DNA of 17,388 nucleotides from JAZNOL01 sp045580815 (GCA_045580815.1 JAZNOL010000083.1:1-17388); one strand, 5' to 3'; shown: positions 1 to 7,366, numbered from the stretch's first letter. Notes: generated by a model not told the origin, from the letters alone. Made by a program: numbers and translations.

Positions 1-49
1 GATTTTTATCACAATATTTTTTCACAAAATCACAAATTGGCGTATTCAT
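1..49 (-). CDS. Orn/Lys/Arg decarboxylase-like protein, N-terminal fragment
   Basis: Partial gene running off the left edge. Only 16 codons are visible, beginning MNTPICDFVKKY. This opening resembles the N-terminus of PLP-dependent Orn/Lys/Arg decarboxylase-family proteins (SpeA-like, fold type I aminotransferase class) of Clostridia, which often begin with M-N-T-P-I-x-D-F-V and then a conserved HMPGHK segment that would lie outside the window. The start is supported by GAGGAA six bases upstream. That SD lies across the end of scfB, whose TAA is two bases from this ATG, so the two genes are probably translationally coupled. The family assignment rests on a short recalled motif and is moderate. 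Confidence 0.55.
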   Translation of the reverse strand, partial: MNTPICDFVKKYCDKN

Positions 50-51
50 TT

Positions 52-1425
52 TTATTCCTCGCGAAAAGCTCTGTCAATTGCGACCATTATGGCACATTCC
101 ATACGTTTTCTGAACAGCTCACAACCATATTTGTAAACGCCTGTCACAGAACCGGTTGAATGATAAGCATTTGCGGCACATCCGCCCGAACAATACAGTT
201 TTGCCCAGCAATCCGCACAGTCACTGCGTGCATAAACATTGCAGTTTGCAAAGCATTTCTGTGTTTCGGGGTTAGTCACACCATCGTAAATATTACCCAG
301 CTTAAAGCTTTCGTCGCCCACAAACTGGTGACAGGGGTAAAGGTCACCGGTGGGGGTGACAGCCATGTATTCTGTGCCGGAGCCGCATCCTGAAATGCGT
401 TTATAAATGCACGGGCCGCCCTCCAAATCAATCATGTAATGATAAAAAGTAAACGGCTTGCCCTGCTTGTCTCGTTCTATCATAAGCTCGGCAAGTTTTT
501 CATATTGGTCAAGAACAATCGGCAAATCTTCTGCCGTAAGCTCTGAGGGACTGCCTGCTTCGCAAACAACAGGTTCCATGCTCAGTTCGGTAAAACCTAA
601 ATCAAGCATAGTTTTTATGTCCTCTAAAAAATCAGGGTTTGCGTGGGTAAATGTGCCACGCATATAATAATTTTTGCTGCCACGTTTTTCAACAAGTTTC
701 TGAAATTTAGGCACAATTTTATCGAAACTTCCGTTGCCGGCATAATCCACGCGGAATCGGTCGTGAATTTCTTTTCTTCCGTCGAGGCTTAAAACAACGT
801 TGCTCATTTCTTTGTTGGCAAAATCAATTACATCATCGTCAATAAGAACACCGTTTGTTGTAAGAGTAAATCGGAAATTCTTGTTTTTTTCTTTCTCGAT
901 GCTTCTTGCGTAAGCAACAAGCTGTTTGACCACATCAAAATTCATCAGCGGTTCTCCACCGAAAAAGTCAACCTCAAGGTTGCGTCTGCTGCCGGAATTT
1001 TCAACAAGAAAATCAAGAGCACGTTTGCCGGTTTCGAAACTCATGAGTGCACGCTCTCCGTGATATTTGCCCTGACTTGCAAAACAGTAAGAACAGTTTA
1101 AATTGCAGGTGTGGGCAATGTGCAGACAAAGTGCTTTTATAACACCGGAGGTTTTTTGTTTCAAATCTCCGGCTTTTTTTTCAAAGGTGTCCGGGGCAAA
1201 AAGGTTTCCGCTGTCTTTAAGGGAGCAAATCTGGTTGTAGCATTCTTCAATATCTTTAACATCGGTTTCGGGATATTTTTCAGACATAAGAGAAATTACG
1301 CCGTCTTTGTCGGATGTTTCAAAAACAGAAATAATATCATAGGCAAGGTCGTCCACAACATGAACACCGCCTGAGCATATGTCAAGAACAATGTTGTAGC
1401 CGCCAAGTTTATACTGGTGTATCAT
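52..1425 (-). CDS. scfB: SCIFF ranthipeptide radical SAM/SPASM maturase
   Basis: Radical SAM enzyme that installs thioether cross-links in the Cys-rich SCIFF peptide encoded just upstream. Residues 1-85 look like a RiPP-recognition element (PqqD-like fold) that binds the leader peptide. The radical SAM core has CxxxCxxC as C107, C111 and C114 for the SAM-binding 4Fe-4S cluster, and FFGGEP at 154-159. The C-terminal SPASM region carries many cysteines (C347, C365, C395, C403, C406, C412, C416, C435) for auxiliary clusters. The 457-residue length fits the family. The start has AAAGGAG nine bases upstream and follows scfA by 74 bases containing a hairpin. Characterised relatives are CteB of Clostridium thermocellum and Tte1186. 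It probably shares the scfA promoter, damped by the hairpin between them. Confidence 0.95.
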   Translation of the reverse strand: MIHQYKLGGYNIVLDICSGGVHVVDDLAYDIISVFETSDKDGVISLMSEKYPETDVKDIEECYNQICSLKDSGNLFAPDTFEKKAGDLKQKTSGVIKALCLHIAHTCNLNCSYCFASQGKYHGERALMSFETGKRALDFLVENSGSRRNLEVDFFGGEPLMNFDVVKQLVAYARSIEKEKNKNFRFTLTTNGVLIDDDVIDFANKEMSNVVLSLDGRKEIHDRFRVDYAGNGSFDKIVPKFQKLVEKRGSKNYYMRGTFTHANPDFLEDIKTMLDLGFTELSMEPVVCEAGSPSELTAEDLPIVLDQYEKLAELMIERDKQGKPFTFYHYMIDLEGGPCIYKRISGCGSGTEYMAVTPTGDLYPCHQFVGDESFKLGNIYDGVTNPETQKCFANCNVYARSDCADCWAKLYCSGGCAANAYHSTGSVTGVYKYGCELFRKRMECAIMVAIDRAFREE

Positions 1426-1460
1426 AAAAATTCTCCTTTTAAAGAGGTTATATTAACACA

Positions 1461-1487
1461 AAAATACCGCCGTACAGGCGGTATTTT
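1461..1487 (-). terminator. Intercistronic terminator-like hairpin between scfA and scfB
   Basis: A perfect 11-bp inverted repeat (AAAATACCGCC at 1461-1471, GGCGGTATTTT at 1477-1487) with a 5-nt loop. Read on the minus strand it ends in a short U tract, 13 bases after the scfA stop and 36 bases before the scfB start. It is placed to let most transcripts end after the abundant precursor while some read through into the maturase gene. Confidence 0.75.
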
Positions 1488-1499
1488 TATAATTAGCAA

Positions 1500-1649
1500 T
1501 TATTTGCTCTCTGTGTTTTCGCACTGCTGATTAGCGATACCGCAGCTGGTTTTGCAAGCTGACTGGCAAGATGTCTGGCATTCGCCACAACCGCCGTTTT
1601 TAGCACTTTCACAAAGATTACGTGTTTTAATAGTTTTAATATGTTCCAT
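1500..1649 (-). CDS. scfA: Cys-rich SCIFF ranthipeptide precursor
   Basis: A 49-codon gene for the ribosomally made substrate of ScfB. The N-terminus MEHIKTIKT is the conserved SCIFF leader, and the core has the signature GGCGEC-QTSC-QSAC-KTSC followed by NQQC. Cysteines fall at 13, 21, 24, 28, 32, 36 and 43. The last six match the six-cysteines-in-about-45-residues pattern; C13 is extra and sits in the leader half. Position 37, a threonine in my recollection of common SCIFF sequences and the reported cross-link acceptor in the Tte1186 system, is glycine here. The start has GGAGG eight bases upstream and a consensus promoter. The biological role of mature SCIFF is unsettled. Confidence 0.95.
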   Translation of the reverse strand: MEHIKTIKTRNLCESAKNGGCGECQTSCQSACKTSCGIANQQCENTESK

Positions 1650-1680
1650 AACAGAAACCTCCAGAATAATAATTTATTAT

Positions 1681-1709
1681 ATTATAGCATAGTTTTAAAC
1701 CAAAGTCAA
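1681..1709 (-). promoter_or_regulatory. Sigma-A-type promoter of scfA-scfB
   Basis: On the minus strand, TTGACT (1704-1709) and TATAAT (1681-1686) are separated by exactly 17 bases. The implied start of transcription is near 1674, about 25 bases before the scfA ATG. No other signal upstream competes with it. Confidence 0.85.
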
Positions 1710-1768
1710 TATAAATATTTATTTTTTAAATAAATTGTTACATAATTATTAATTTATTCCTGTTTGGA

Positions 1769-1797
1769 TTGATTTGTATTAAAAATTATGATACAAT
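1769..1797 (+). promoter_or_regulatory. Sigma-A-type promoter of the surface-protein operon
   Basis: TTGATT (1769-1774), a 17-base spacer and TACAAT (1792-1797), with a TG one base before the -10 element (extended -10). It points into the lipoprotein gene at 1884 and leaves a leader of roughly 80 bases. It is back to back with the scfA promoter, about 60 bases away. Confidence 0.7.
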
Positions 1798-1822
1798 AAA
1801 AGAAAATAATGGATTTTTGCAA

Positions 1823-1873
1823 CCTTTTTTCTGTTTAAAAAGTATTAAGATTAAACAGACATCTTTAAAAAGG
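1823..1873 (+). promoter_or_regulatory. Leader hairpin able to cover the ribosome binding site
   Basis: Two nested stems can form in the predicted 5' leader. An inner 9-bp stem pairs TCTGTTTAA (1830-1838) with TTAAACAGA (1851-1859), with a 12-nt loop. An outer 7-bp stem pairs CCTTTTT (1823-1829) with AAAAAGG (1867-1873), with a 7-nt bulge on the 3' side. The outer 3' strand includes the start of the SD sequence AAAAAGGAGA of the lipoprotein gene. Pairing is seen in the sequence; the regulatory role is inferred. Confidence 0.4.
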
Positions 1874-1883
1874 AGACAATTTT

Positions 1884-2837
1884 ATGAAACGCATTTTGAT
1901 ATTTATAACGGCTGCATCAGTTATTTTAACAGGCTGTAACAGCAGTAGTATCGGTATAATCGGCGGAGCAGACGGTCCGACAGCAATCATTGTCGGCGAA
2001 AACAAGACTGTCGTACACGGTCAGTTTGGTGAGCAATATGAAAAACGTCCCATACGAATGATAAATGTAGATGGTGAGCTTTATTTTGACAGCGGAATTA
2101 TCAGTAATACAGAAGCACGTTGCGGCACGCCTGACGGAGAACTTAAAAAAGCGGCAGAAGAGGCGGAAATTCCTCATAATGCAGGCGAAGCAAATTTCAA
2201 TACAGAGGGCTATCAGAACTCAACATCAATAACAAAGGAAGTCAATATTGACGGAAATTGGGTTATCTTTAAAAAATACAGACGTCCTGTCAGTAAAGAG
2301 TTTAAATATTGCTTTTACATAAGAGGACACATGAACAATGCTGCTGTTGACAGTGAGCTTGTTGTGCTGACGGATAACAAGGATATTACGTTTTCTCAGG
2401 TTTATGAGCCGATGCTCAGCTCGCAGATAAATGCCGGAAAAGATGTCGGTCTTGTGTCGCATGATTGGCTGACTACCGATAAATGGGGCATTTCCCTTAC
2501 TGCGGATAATATTACAAATAAAGGCATTACAGTAAAATGTGAGCAGTTTGGCGGAGATGCAACGGGAGATTTGCAGACAGGAGATTGGTATTCTATTGAA
2601 AAAAGCACCGGCGGCGGCTGGGAGCCTGTGCCGAAAATCAAAGAAAACGTAGCATGGGACAGCGTTGCTTACGAAATAAAAAAGAATGATATAACCGAAA
2701 TTAAGGTTAATTGGAAGTGGGTTTACGGCGAGCTTTCGCCGGGATATTACAGACTGTCAAAAGAAATTATGGATTTCCGCAAAACGGGCGATTTTGATAA
2801 GGAGATATATTACGCATATTTTGATTTAGCGGAATAG
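1884..2837 (+). CDS. Surface lipoprotein with GGADGPT motif and C-terminal Ig-like domain
   Basis: Predicted extracytoplasmic lipoprotein of 317 residues. A short signal peptide ends in the lipobox LTGC, with C18 as the lipidated cysteine. Immediately after it, residues 23-37 contain IGIIGGADGPTAI, a motif otherwise typical of the beta subunits of Na+-pumping decarboxylases (OadB/GcdB). Residues about 58-130 hold the segment RCGTPDGE (80-87), which I recall from related clostridial lipoproteins. Residues about 203-315 resemble the Big_14-type bacterial Ig-like domain, with GGGWEPVP (243-250), a VNWKWVYGEL core (275-284) and PGYYRLSKE (286-294). Ligand and function are unknown. AGGAGA precedes the ATG by eight bases. 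It heads a run of five envelope genes and is 12 bases from the next start. Confidence 0.8.
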   Translation: MKRILIFITAASVILTGCNSSSIGIIGGADGPTAIIVGENKTVVHGQFGEQYEKRPIRMINVDGELYFDSGIISNTEARCGTPDGELKKAAEEAEIPHNAGEANFNTEGYQNSTSITKEVNIDGNWVIFKKYRRPVSKEFKYCFYIRGHMNNAAVDSELVVLTDNKDITFSQVYEPMLSSQINAGKDVGLVSHDWLTTDKWGISLTADNITNKGITVKCEQFGGDATGDLQTGDWYSIEKSTGGGWEPVPKIKENVAWDSVAYEIKKNDITEIKVNWKWVYGELSPGYYRLSKEIMDFRKTGDFDKEIYYAYFDLAE

Positions 2838-2849
2838 AGGTGTGTTTTA

Positions 2850-3488
2850 GTGAAAAAAATAATAGTTTTTTTAATGATGGTGATTATGATGCAGGCAACA
2901 GGATTTGCTGAAAAAGTAGGCTTTGAGGCATTGATTTATCCAAAGGAAGAAGTTTCTTTTCCAAGCGAATGGGCGGAAGAAAGTATAAAAAATGCCGAGA
3001 AATTTGAAATTACCGACGAAAACAAAGAATATGATTATACATCATCTATTTCACGCGAAGAGTTTTGCAATCTTGTTTATAATACCATAAAAGCGGTTAC
3101 AAAAATAGATATACCGGCAGGGAAAAATAAATTTACAGATACGAAAAATGAGAAAATTGTTGCATTGGCAGAGTTAGGTATTATCAACGGAAAATCCGAA
3201 ACACAGTTTGCACCGGACGACAACCTTACCCGTGAAGAGGCGGCAACAATAATCGTCCGAATGATAAACAAGGTCAAGCCTATGGAAGTTACAGAAATGT
3301 GGTTTGAATATGACGATATTGAAGAAGTTTCAAATTGGGCGTCCGATGCAGTTCAGACAATAAGTAATCTTGGATTTATGAATGGTGTGGATGGCAATAA
3401 ATTTGTACCCAAAGACACATACACAACAGAGCAGGCAATAGTGACTTTAGTCAGAGTTTGCAATGCATATGAGGAGGGCGGCGAATGA
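2850..3488 (+). CDS. Minimal secreted SLH-domain protein
   Basis: A 212-residue secreted protein that is little more than a cell-wall anchor. It starts at GTG with GAGGTGTG just upstream. The signal peptide probably ends after A20 (TGFA). Three SLH repeats follow, at about 38-84, 93-141 and 150-205, with signature turns SISREEF, NLTREEA and YTTEQAI where the wall-binding TRAE-type motif lies. SLH domains bind pyruvylated secondary cell-wall polymers. Beyond the repeats there is only a spacer of about 17 residues, so it has no obvious catalytic or binding domain of its own. It is a close relative of the SLH region in the protein encoded at 5702. Its stop overlaps the next gene by four bases (ATGA). 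Confidence 0.85.
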   Translation: MKKIIVFLMMVIMMQATGFAEKVGFEALIYPKEEVSFPSEWAEESIKNAEKFEITDENKEYDYTSSISREEFCNLVYNTIKAVTKIDIPAGKNKFTDTKNEKIVALAELGIINGKSETQFAPDDNLTREEAATIIVRMINKVKPMEVTEMWFEYDDIEEVSNWASDAVQTISNLGFMNGVDGNKFVPKDTYTTEQAIVTLVRVCNAYEEGGE

Positions 3489-4966
3489 GAAAATACATAG
3501 GATATATCCCAGCAGCTTTTTTCACAGTATTTTATTTGTTTGGGATGTTTATGAGCGGTAGTCTTGAAATGTCAATGATATTAATCTGGCTTGCCTGTTT
3601 CTGGATTTCGGCACTGCTTTTGCATAAAGGATTTTTCTGGGGTGGTATACCCGGCGTTTTACCGGCAATTCACATGATTTATATGGGAACGCGATATACG
3701 GGACAGACGATTAATATTGAAATCCCTCTCGGAATTGTATTACTTTTGTTTTATGGGATTTTGGGTTTTTATCTATGGAAGAAGCGTAACGTGACACAAA
3801 AGGTTAAAAATAAAGAAATATTGGTAGTGATACTTAAACTTATTTTAACGGCAGTTGCAGTTTTTATAAGTATGTATATGGCAATTGTTTCATTTATGGT
3901 TTTATCGTCAATGCAGATAAACACAGTGCTTGCTACCATTGCCATGTTTGTTCTTCCATCGTTGCTTTTGCCGCTTATCTGGCTTAAAAAGAGAAAAATA
4001 TTTATCATCATATGGTTGATATTTGCCGCTGTTTATTTTTCGGCGTTAGGTATAAATTACGGTATAGAAAAATACGATGAAAGCATCACGGTCAATACAA
4101 CTCCGAATATTTACGTTCGTGACTATCTGCCCTTTGAAGAAGAATCAAAAATTGTAAAATATGATAGCAAAACATTAAAGCTTACGGAGAATCTGCCGAA
4201 AATTGACGGTGCGGCGGCGTTGTTTCCGGTTTATTCCGCATTTGTAAATGCAGTATATCCAACCACAACGACACTTAATGACGGAACGTTTGAATATAAC
4301 AACACTCCGGGCGGTTATCAACTTTTAGCAGAAAAGCAAACGGATATTTTCATCGGTGTATATCCTTCACAGGAACAGAAAGCATATGCAAATGAATGTA
4401 ATACAACTTTTGAATATACACCTGTCGGAAATGAAGCCTTTGTTTTCTTTGTTCACAAGGACAACCCCATAGAAAACCTTACAACAGAGCAGATAAAGGG
4501 CATCTATTCGGGCGAGATAACAAACTGGAAACAGCTTGGCGGCAAAAACGAAAAAATTGCCGCTTTTCAGAGAAATGAGGGCAGCGGCAGCCAGAGTATG
4601 CTTAAACGTTTTATGGGTGATACACCTATAATGGAAGCACCCACAGAGCTTAAAAATGATTTGATGTCAGGCATTATCGAAAAGGTGTCGGATTATAAGA
4701 GCAAATCAAACTCAATCGGGTTTTCTTTCAGATATTATGTTGAGGGAATCATAAAAAATCCGGATATTAAAATGCTTTCTGTTGATGGTGTTGCACCTAC
4801 GGCAGAAAATATCAAAAACGGTAGTTATCCCATTGTAACACCGATTTATGCAGTTACATACGAAGAAAACACTAACGAAAACGTTGATAAACTTCTTAAT
4901 TGGATACTGTCGGACGAAGGACAGTATATAATCGAAGAAACAGGCTATGTTGGTATTGCAGATTAA
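3485..4966 (+). CDS. Polytopic membrane protein fused to a PstS-like binding domain
   Basis: A 493-residue fusion. The N-terminal part (1-190) has about six hydrophobic segments (near 8-24, 28-47, 80-98, 112-140, 145-168, 171-190). From about 230 the sequence follows the type II periplasmic-binding fold of phosphate-binding PstS proteins: FPVYSAFVNA (247-256), VFFVHKDNP (320-328), EQIKGIYSGEITNWKQLGG (335-353), RNEGSGSQ (363-370, the equivalent of the RSDGSGT anion-binding loop) and NWILSDEGQYIIEETGYVG near the end. The domain should face outward on its membrane tether. No PstC, PstA or PstB permease genes are nearby, so it may sense or capture an anion rather than feed a transporter; that is inference. 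Translation is coupled to the SLH gene before it. Confidence 0.75.
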   Translation: MRKYIGYIPAAFFTVFYLFGMFMSGSLEMSMILIWLACFWISALLLHKGFFWGGIPGVLPAIHMIYMGTRYTGQTINIEIPLGIVLLLFYGILGFYLWKKRNVTQKVKNKEILVVILKLILTAVAVFISMYMAIVSFMVLSSMQINTVLATIAMFVLPSLLLPLIWLKKRKIFIIIWLIFAAVYFSALGINYGIEKYDESITVNTTPNIYVRDYLPFEEESKIVKYDSKTLKLTENLPKIDGAAALFPVYSAFVNAVYPTTTTLNDGTFEYNNTPGGYQLLAEKQTDIFIGVYPSQEQKAYANECNTTFEYTPVGNEAFVFFVHKDNPIENLTTEQIKGIYSGEITNWKQLGGKNEKIAAFQRNEGSGSQSMLKRFMGDTPIMEAPTELKNDLMSGIIEKVSDYKSKSNSIGFSFRYYVEGIIKNPDIKMLSVDGVAPTAENIKNGSYPIVTPIYAVTYEENTNENVDKLLNWILSDEGQYIIEETGYVGIAD

Positions 4967-4977
4967 GGAGAGTGCGT

Positions 4978-5682
4978 GTGACAAACATATTACAAAAATA
5001 TAAAAAGCAATGTATTATAGTCGGAATTATTATAACAGTTATTCTGTTTATAGTGTATCTTTGGGCGATGTTTATACCCGGGCTGTGGCACGGTGATGCG
5101 TTTTTGTATAAGCAGGACGACGGAACTTTTTCAGGCTCAGATATTTATGCGGAATATAATATGACTGTCAAACCTGCCGATTACGGAACAGATATAGAAT
5201 TTTCTGTAAACAGCAACACAAAACACTATCAGGTAAAGTATGATAAAAACGACTTATATAGAAATGTCGAGATTTCAGAAAACGGAAATATAATATGCAA
5301 AGGACATGCGCTTGGCATAGATGGTGATTACATAGTAATAGACGATGAACCCGGTTCTTCCGATATGATTAATGTCCGGGTGGGGAATGAGAAACCTACT
5401 GAAGAAGAGTTGTTTCCCGGATATACAAAACTGTATAACTGGGCTGTTGCTGACAAACACGATACCCGTGGACAGCCTTATATGCTGTGGTTAATACTTT
5501 TGTTGGGAGTAATACTGTTTTTGGATATTAGGTTTCCGAATCTGTTCTGGATATTGGAACACAGACTTGATGTTGACGGCGGCGAACCCAGTGACTGGTA
5601 TTTGTTCGGACAAAAAGTCGGCAGGGTTGTGTTGGCAATAGGAATATTGGTTTGTATGGTTGTTACATTTACGATACGTTAA
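4978..5682 (+). CDS. Small membrane protein with extracytoplasmic domain
   Basis: A 234-residue protein starting at GTG 4978, chosen because GGAG at 4967-4970 is seven bases upstream; the alternative GTG at 4972 is too close to it. A transmembrane helix (12-32) is followed by an outside domain of about 130 residues, then helices near 167-183 and 213-231. Between the last two lies RFPNLFW (185-191) and GGEPSDW (201-207), a pattern resembling the short DUF6199-like membrane family of Firmicutes; I hold that name loosely. The outside domain is not recognised. It lies 11 bases after the PstS-like fusion gene and is clearly part of the same operon, so a shared complex is plausible. Confidence 0.7.
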   Translation: MTNILQKYKKQCIIVGIIITVILFIVYLWAMFIPGLWHGDAFLYKQDDGTFSGSDIYAEYNMTVKPADYGTDIEFSVNSNTKHYQVKYDKNDLYRNVEISENGNIICKGHALGIDGDYIVIDDEPGSSDMINVRVGNEKPTEEELFPGYTKLYNWAVADKHDTRGQPYMLWLILLLGVILFLDIRFPNLFWILEHRLDVDGGEPSDWYLFGQKVGRVVLAIGILVCMVVTFTIR

Positions 5683-5701
5683 ATTACAGGAGGTACAAAT
5701 A

Positions 5702-7363
5702 ATGAAAAAATTATTATCAGTTTTATTAGTTATAGCGGTGATTTTATCGCAAACACTTATTTTGGTTAATGCAGAAACTTTATCTGACGGAATAGCAAAA
5801 ACACAATCAAAATATGAAAATTATATAACCGAAGCAATAAGTAAATCGGAGTTTGAAGAAAATCAAATTGACAAGGACAATATTTTTATTGTTGAGCTTA
5901 CAAATCCAATGGCTATAAAAAATGACAGCTCACCTTTGACAATTTATGTTGCTATGCCAATTATTGATACAGACGATATTTCCTATGCCGGATTTGAAAA
6001 GGATAAATATGTAACAGCAATTACAAATTTTTCATCATTAGCAAGTGTTGAAAATCCTTACGGAAATAAATTAAAGAAATATATTGAAGATAATAATTTA
6101 TCAGAGCCGACAGAAATTAAAATCTTGCAGATTATAGAGAGATTGCATTTGTTCGCATATTATGTTGTATGTGATGATACGGAATACATAATACCATATC
6201 ACTTTACTAATGAAAGCAATTTTAACATCACAAATGCAGACGAATGTAATTTAGAATATGGAAAAGCATATACCGTAAATGAGTTTAATTCAATATGTGA
6301 TAAAGAACAAGTTTTGTTTGAAGAAGAAAGAAAAAAACAGGCTGAAACCGAAAACAAAGATAAGACCTATGTTGATAATGACGGCGAAGTGGTAGAACAG
6401 AAAACAGAAACAAATAAAGCCGATTCTGTAAAAGAGGATAAAGAAACCGAAGAAAAAAACGAGCAGAAAGACACTGCAGAAGAAACGTTCACATTTGATG
6501 AGCTTACCAATATTTCAGCAAAAGATATAAAGAAAATATCAATAGCTTGTAGTAGAAACGGAAGAACGGAATACTCGACATCTTCTCCGCTTATAATATC
6601 AAACATTGTTAAATCAGTTGATGATTTGCAATTTGTAGAAGATACAAGAGAAGGCAGTGCTGGAGGTTGGTTATATTTTATCAATTTCTATATGGAAGAC
6701 GAAACATATATCCAATTCGGCACAAGACTATATATTGATAAAATCAATTATATAGCATTAGAACACGATGCTGTCATTGAAATAATGAAAAACTATCATG
6801 ACTTAATTGAAGGTATTGATAGTAGCGAATGGGCGACTGATTATATTTTAGAATGTATGGAGTTTGGTTTCTTGGAAGATGTGTCCGAACTGAATTATAA
6901 AGAGCCTATCACCCGTGAAAAATTCTGCGAGATAGTTTATAATATGCTGGATAAAACAATGGAAATTAAGTGGCAAAAGACTTCTCCTAATCCTTTTAGA
7001 GATACATTTAACGAAAAGGTGTTTTCGCTTCGCCACGAGGGTGTAATTAACGGCAAAGGTGATTACACATTTGCTCCTGATGATTACCTCACCCGCGAAG
7101 AAGCTGCTACAATTCTTATACGAACTGCGCAGCTTATGGGAATTGGTATGCCTGAAAATGCTTATGATGATAAAGTCTATGATGATGAAGATGAAATATC
7201 CGAATGGGCATTTCCGTCAGTTCACTATTGCAGAAAATTAAATATTATGGTAGGGACGAGTGAAACAGAATTTTCACCAAAGGAAACATATACAGCAGAA
7301 CAAGCTATTGCAACTGTTGTGAGATTATATAAAGCACATATTGGTGTAAGTGTGGAGGGATAA
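5702..7363 (+). CDS. Large SLH-anchored surface protein
   Basis: A 553-residue secreted protein. The ATG at 5702 is preceded by AGGAGG (5688-5693), which favours it over an in-frame start 42 bases upstream. The signal peptide probably ends after A24 (LVNA). An unrecognised domain occupies about 30-200, and a strongly charged Glu/Lys/Asp-rich linker spans about 205-262. A second unrecognised domain (265-370) contains EGSAGGWLYFINFYM. Three SLH repeats close the protein (about 374-420, 431-480, 493-545), with ITREKF, LTREEAA and YTAEQAI. The SLH part is paralogous to the small SLH protein encoded at 2850. The first half is noticeably richer in A and T than its neighbours. The gene is 19 bases after the membrane protein gene and 3 before the next. 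Confidence 0.8.
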   Translation: MKKLLSVLLVIAVILSQTLILVNAETLSDGIAKTQSKYENYITEAISKSEFEENQIDKDNIFIVELTNPMAIKNDSSPLTIYVAMPIIDTDDISYAGFEKDKYVTAITNFSSLASVENPYGNKLKKYIEDNNLSEPTEIKILQIIERLHLFAYYVVCDDTEYIIPYHFTNESNFNITNADECNLEYGKAYTVNEFNSICDKEQVLFEEERKKQAETENKDKTYVDNDGEVVEQKTETNKADSVKEDKETEEKNEQKDTAEETFTFDELTNISAKDIKKISIACSRNGRTEYSTSSPLIISNIVKSVDDLQFVEDTREGSAGGWLYFINFYMEDETYIQFGTRLYIDKINYIALEHDAVIEIMKNYHDLIEGIDSSEWATDYILECMEFGFLEDVSELNYKEPITREKFCEIVYNMLDKTMEIKWQKTSPNPFRDTFNEKVFSLRHEGVINGKGDYTFAPDDYLTREEAATILIRTAQLMGIGMPENAYDDKVYDDEDEISEWAFPSVHYCRKLNIMVGTSETEFSPKETYTAEQAIATVVRLYKAHIGVSVEG

Positions 7364-7366
7364 AAA

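Noticed and set aside
111..1374. Plus-strand open frames opposite scfB
   Set aside because: No SD or recognisable protein; antisense shadows of a gene with clear radical SAM motifs.
1884..2837. Na+-translocating decarboxylase beta subunit
   Set aside because: Only one short motif matches; the protein is a lipoprotein lacking the many membrane helices of OadB/GcdB.
4900..4977. N-terminal extension of the small membrane protein to ATG 4900
   Set aside because: It overlaps the PstS-like fusion gene by 67 bases, has no SD, and encodes Arg-rich sequence unlike a signal segment; GTG 4978 has a well-placed SD.
5660..5701. Upstream start for the large SLH protein
   Set aside because: AGGAGG and a proper signal peptide both point to the ATG at 5702.
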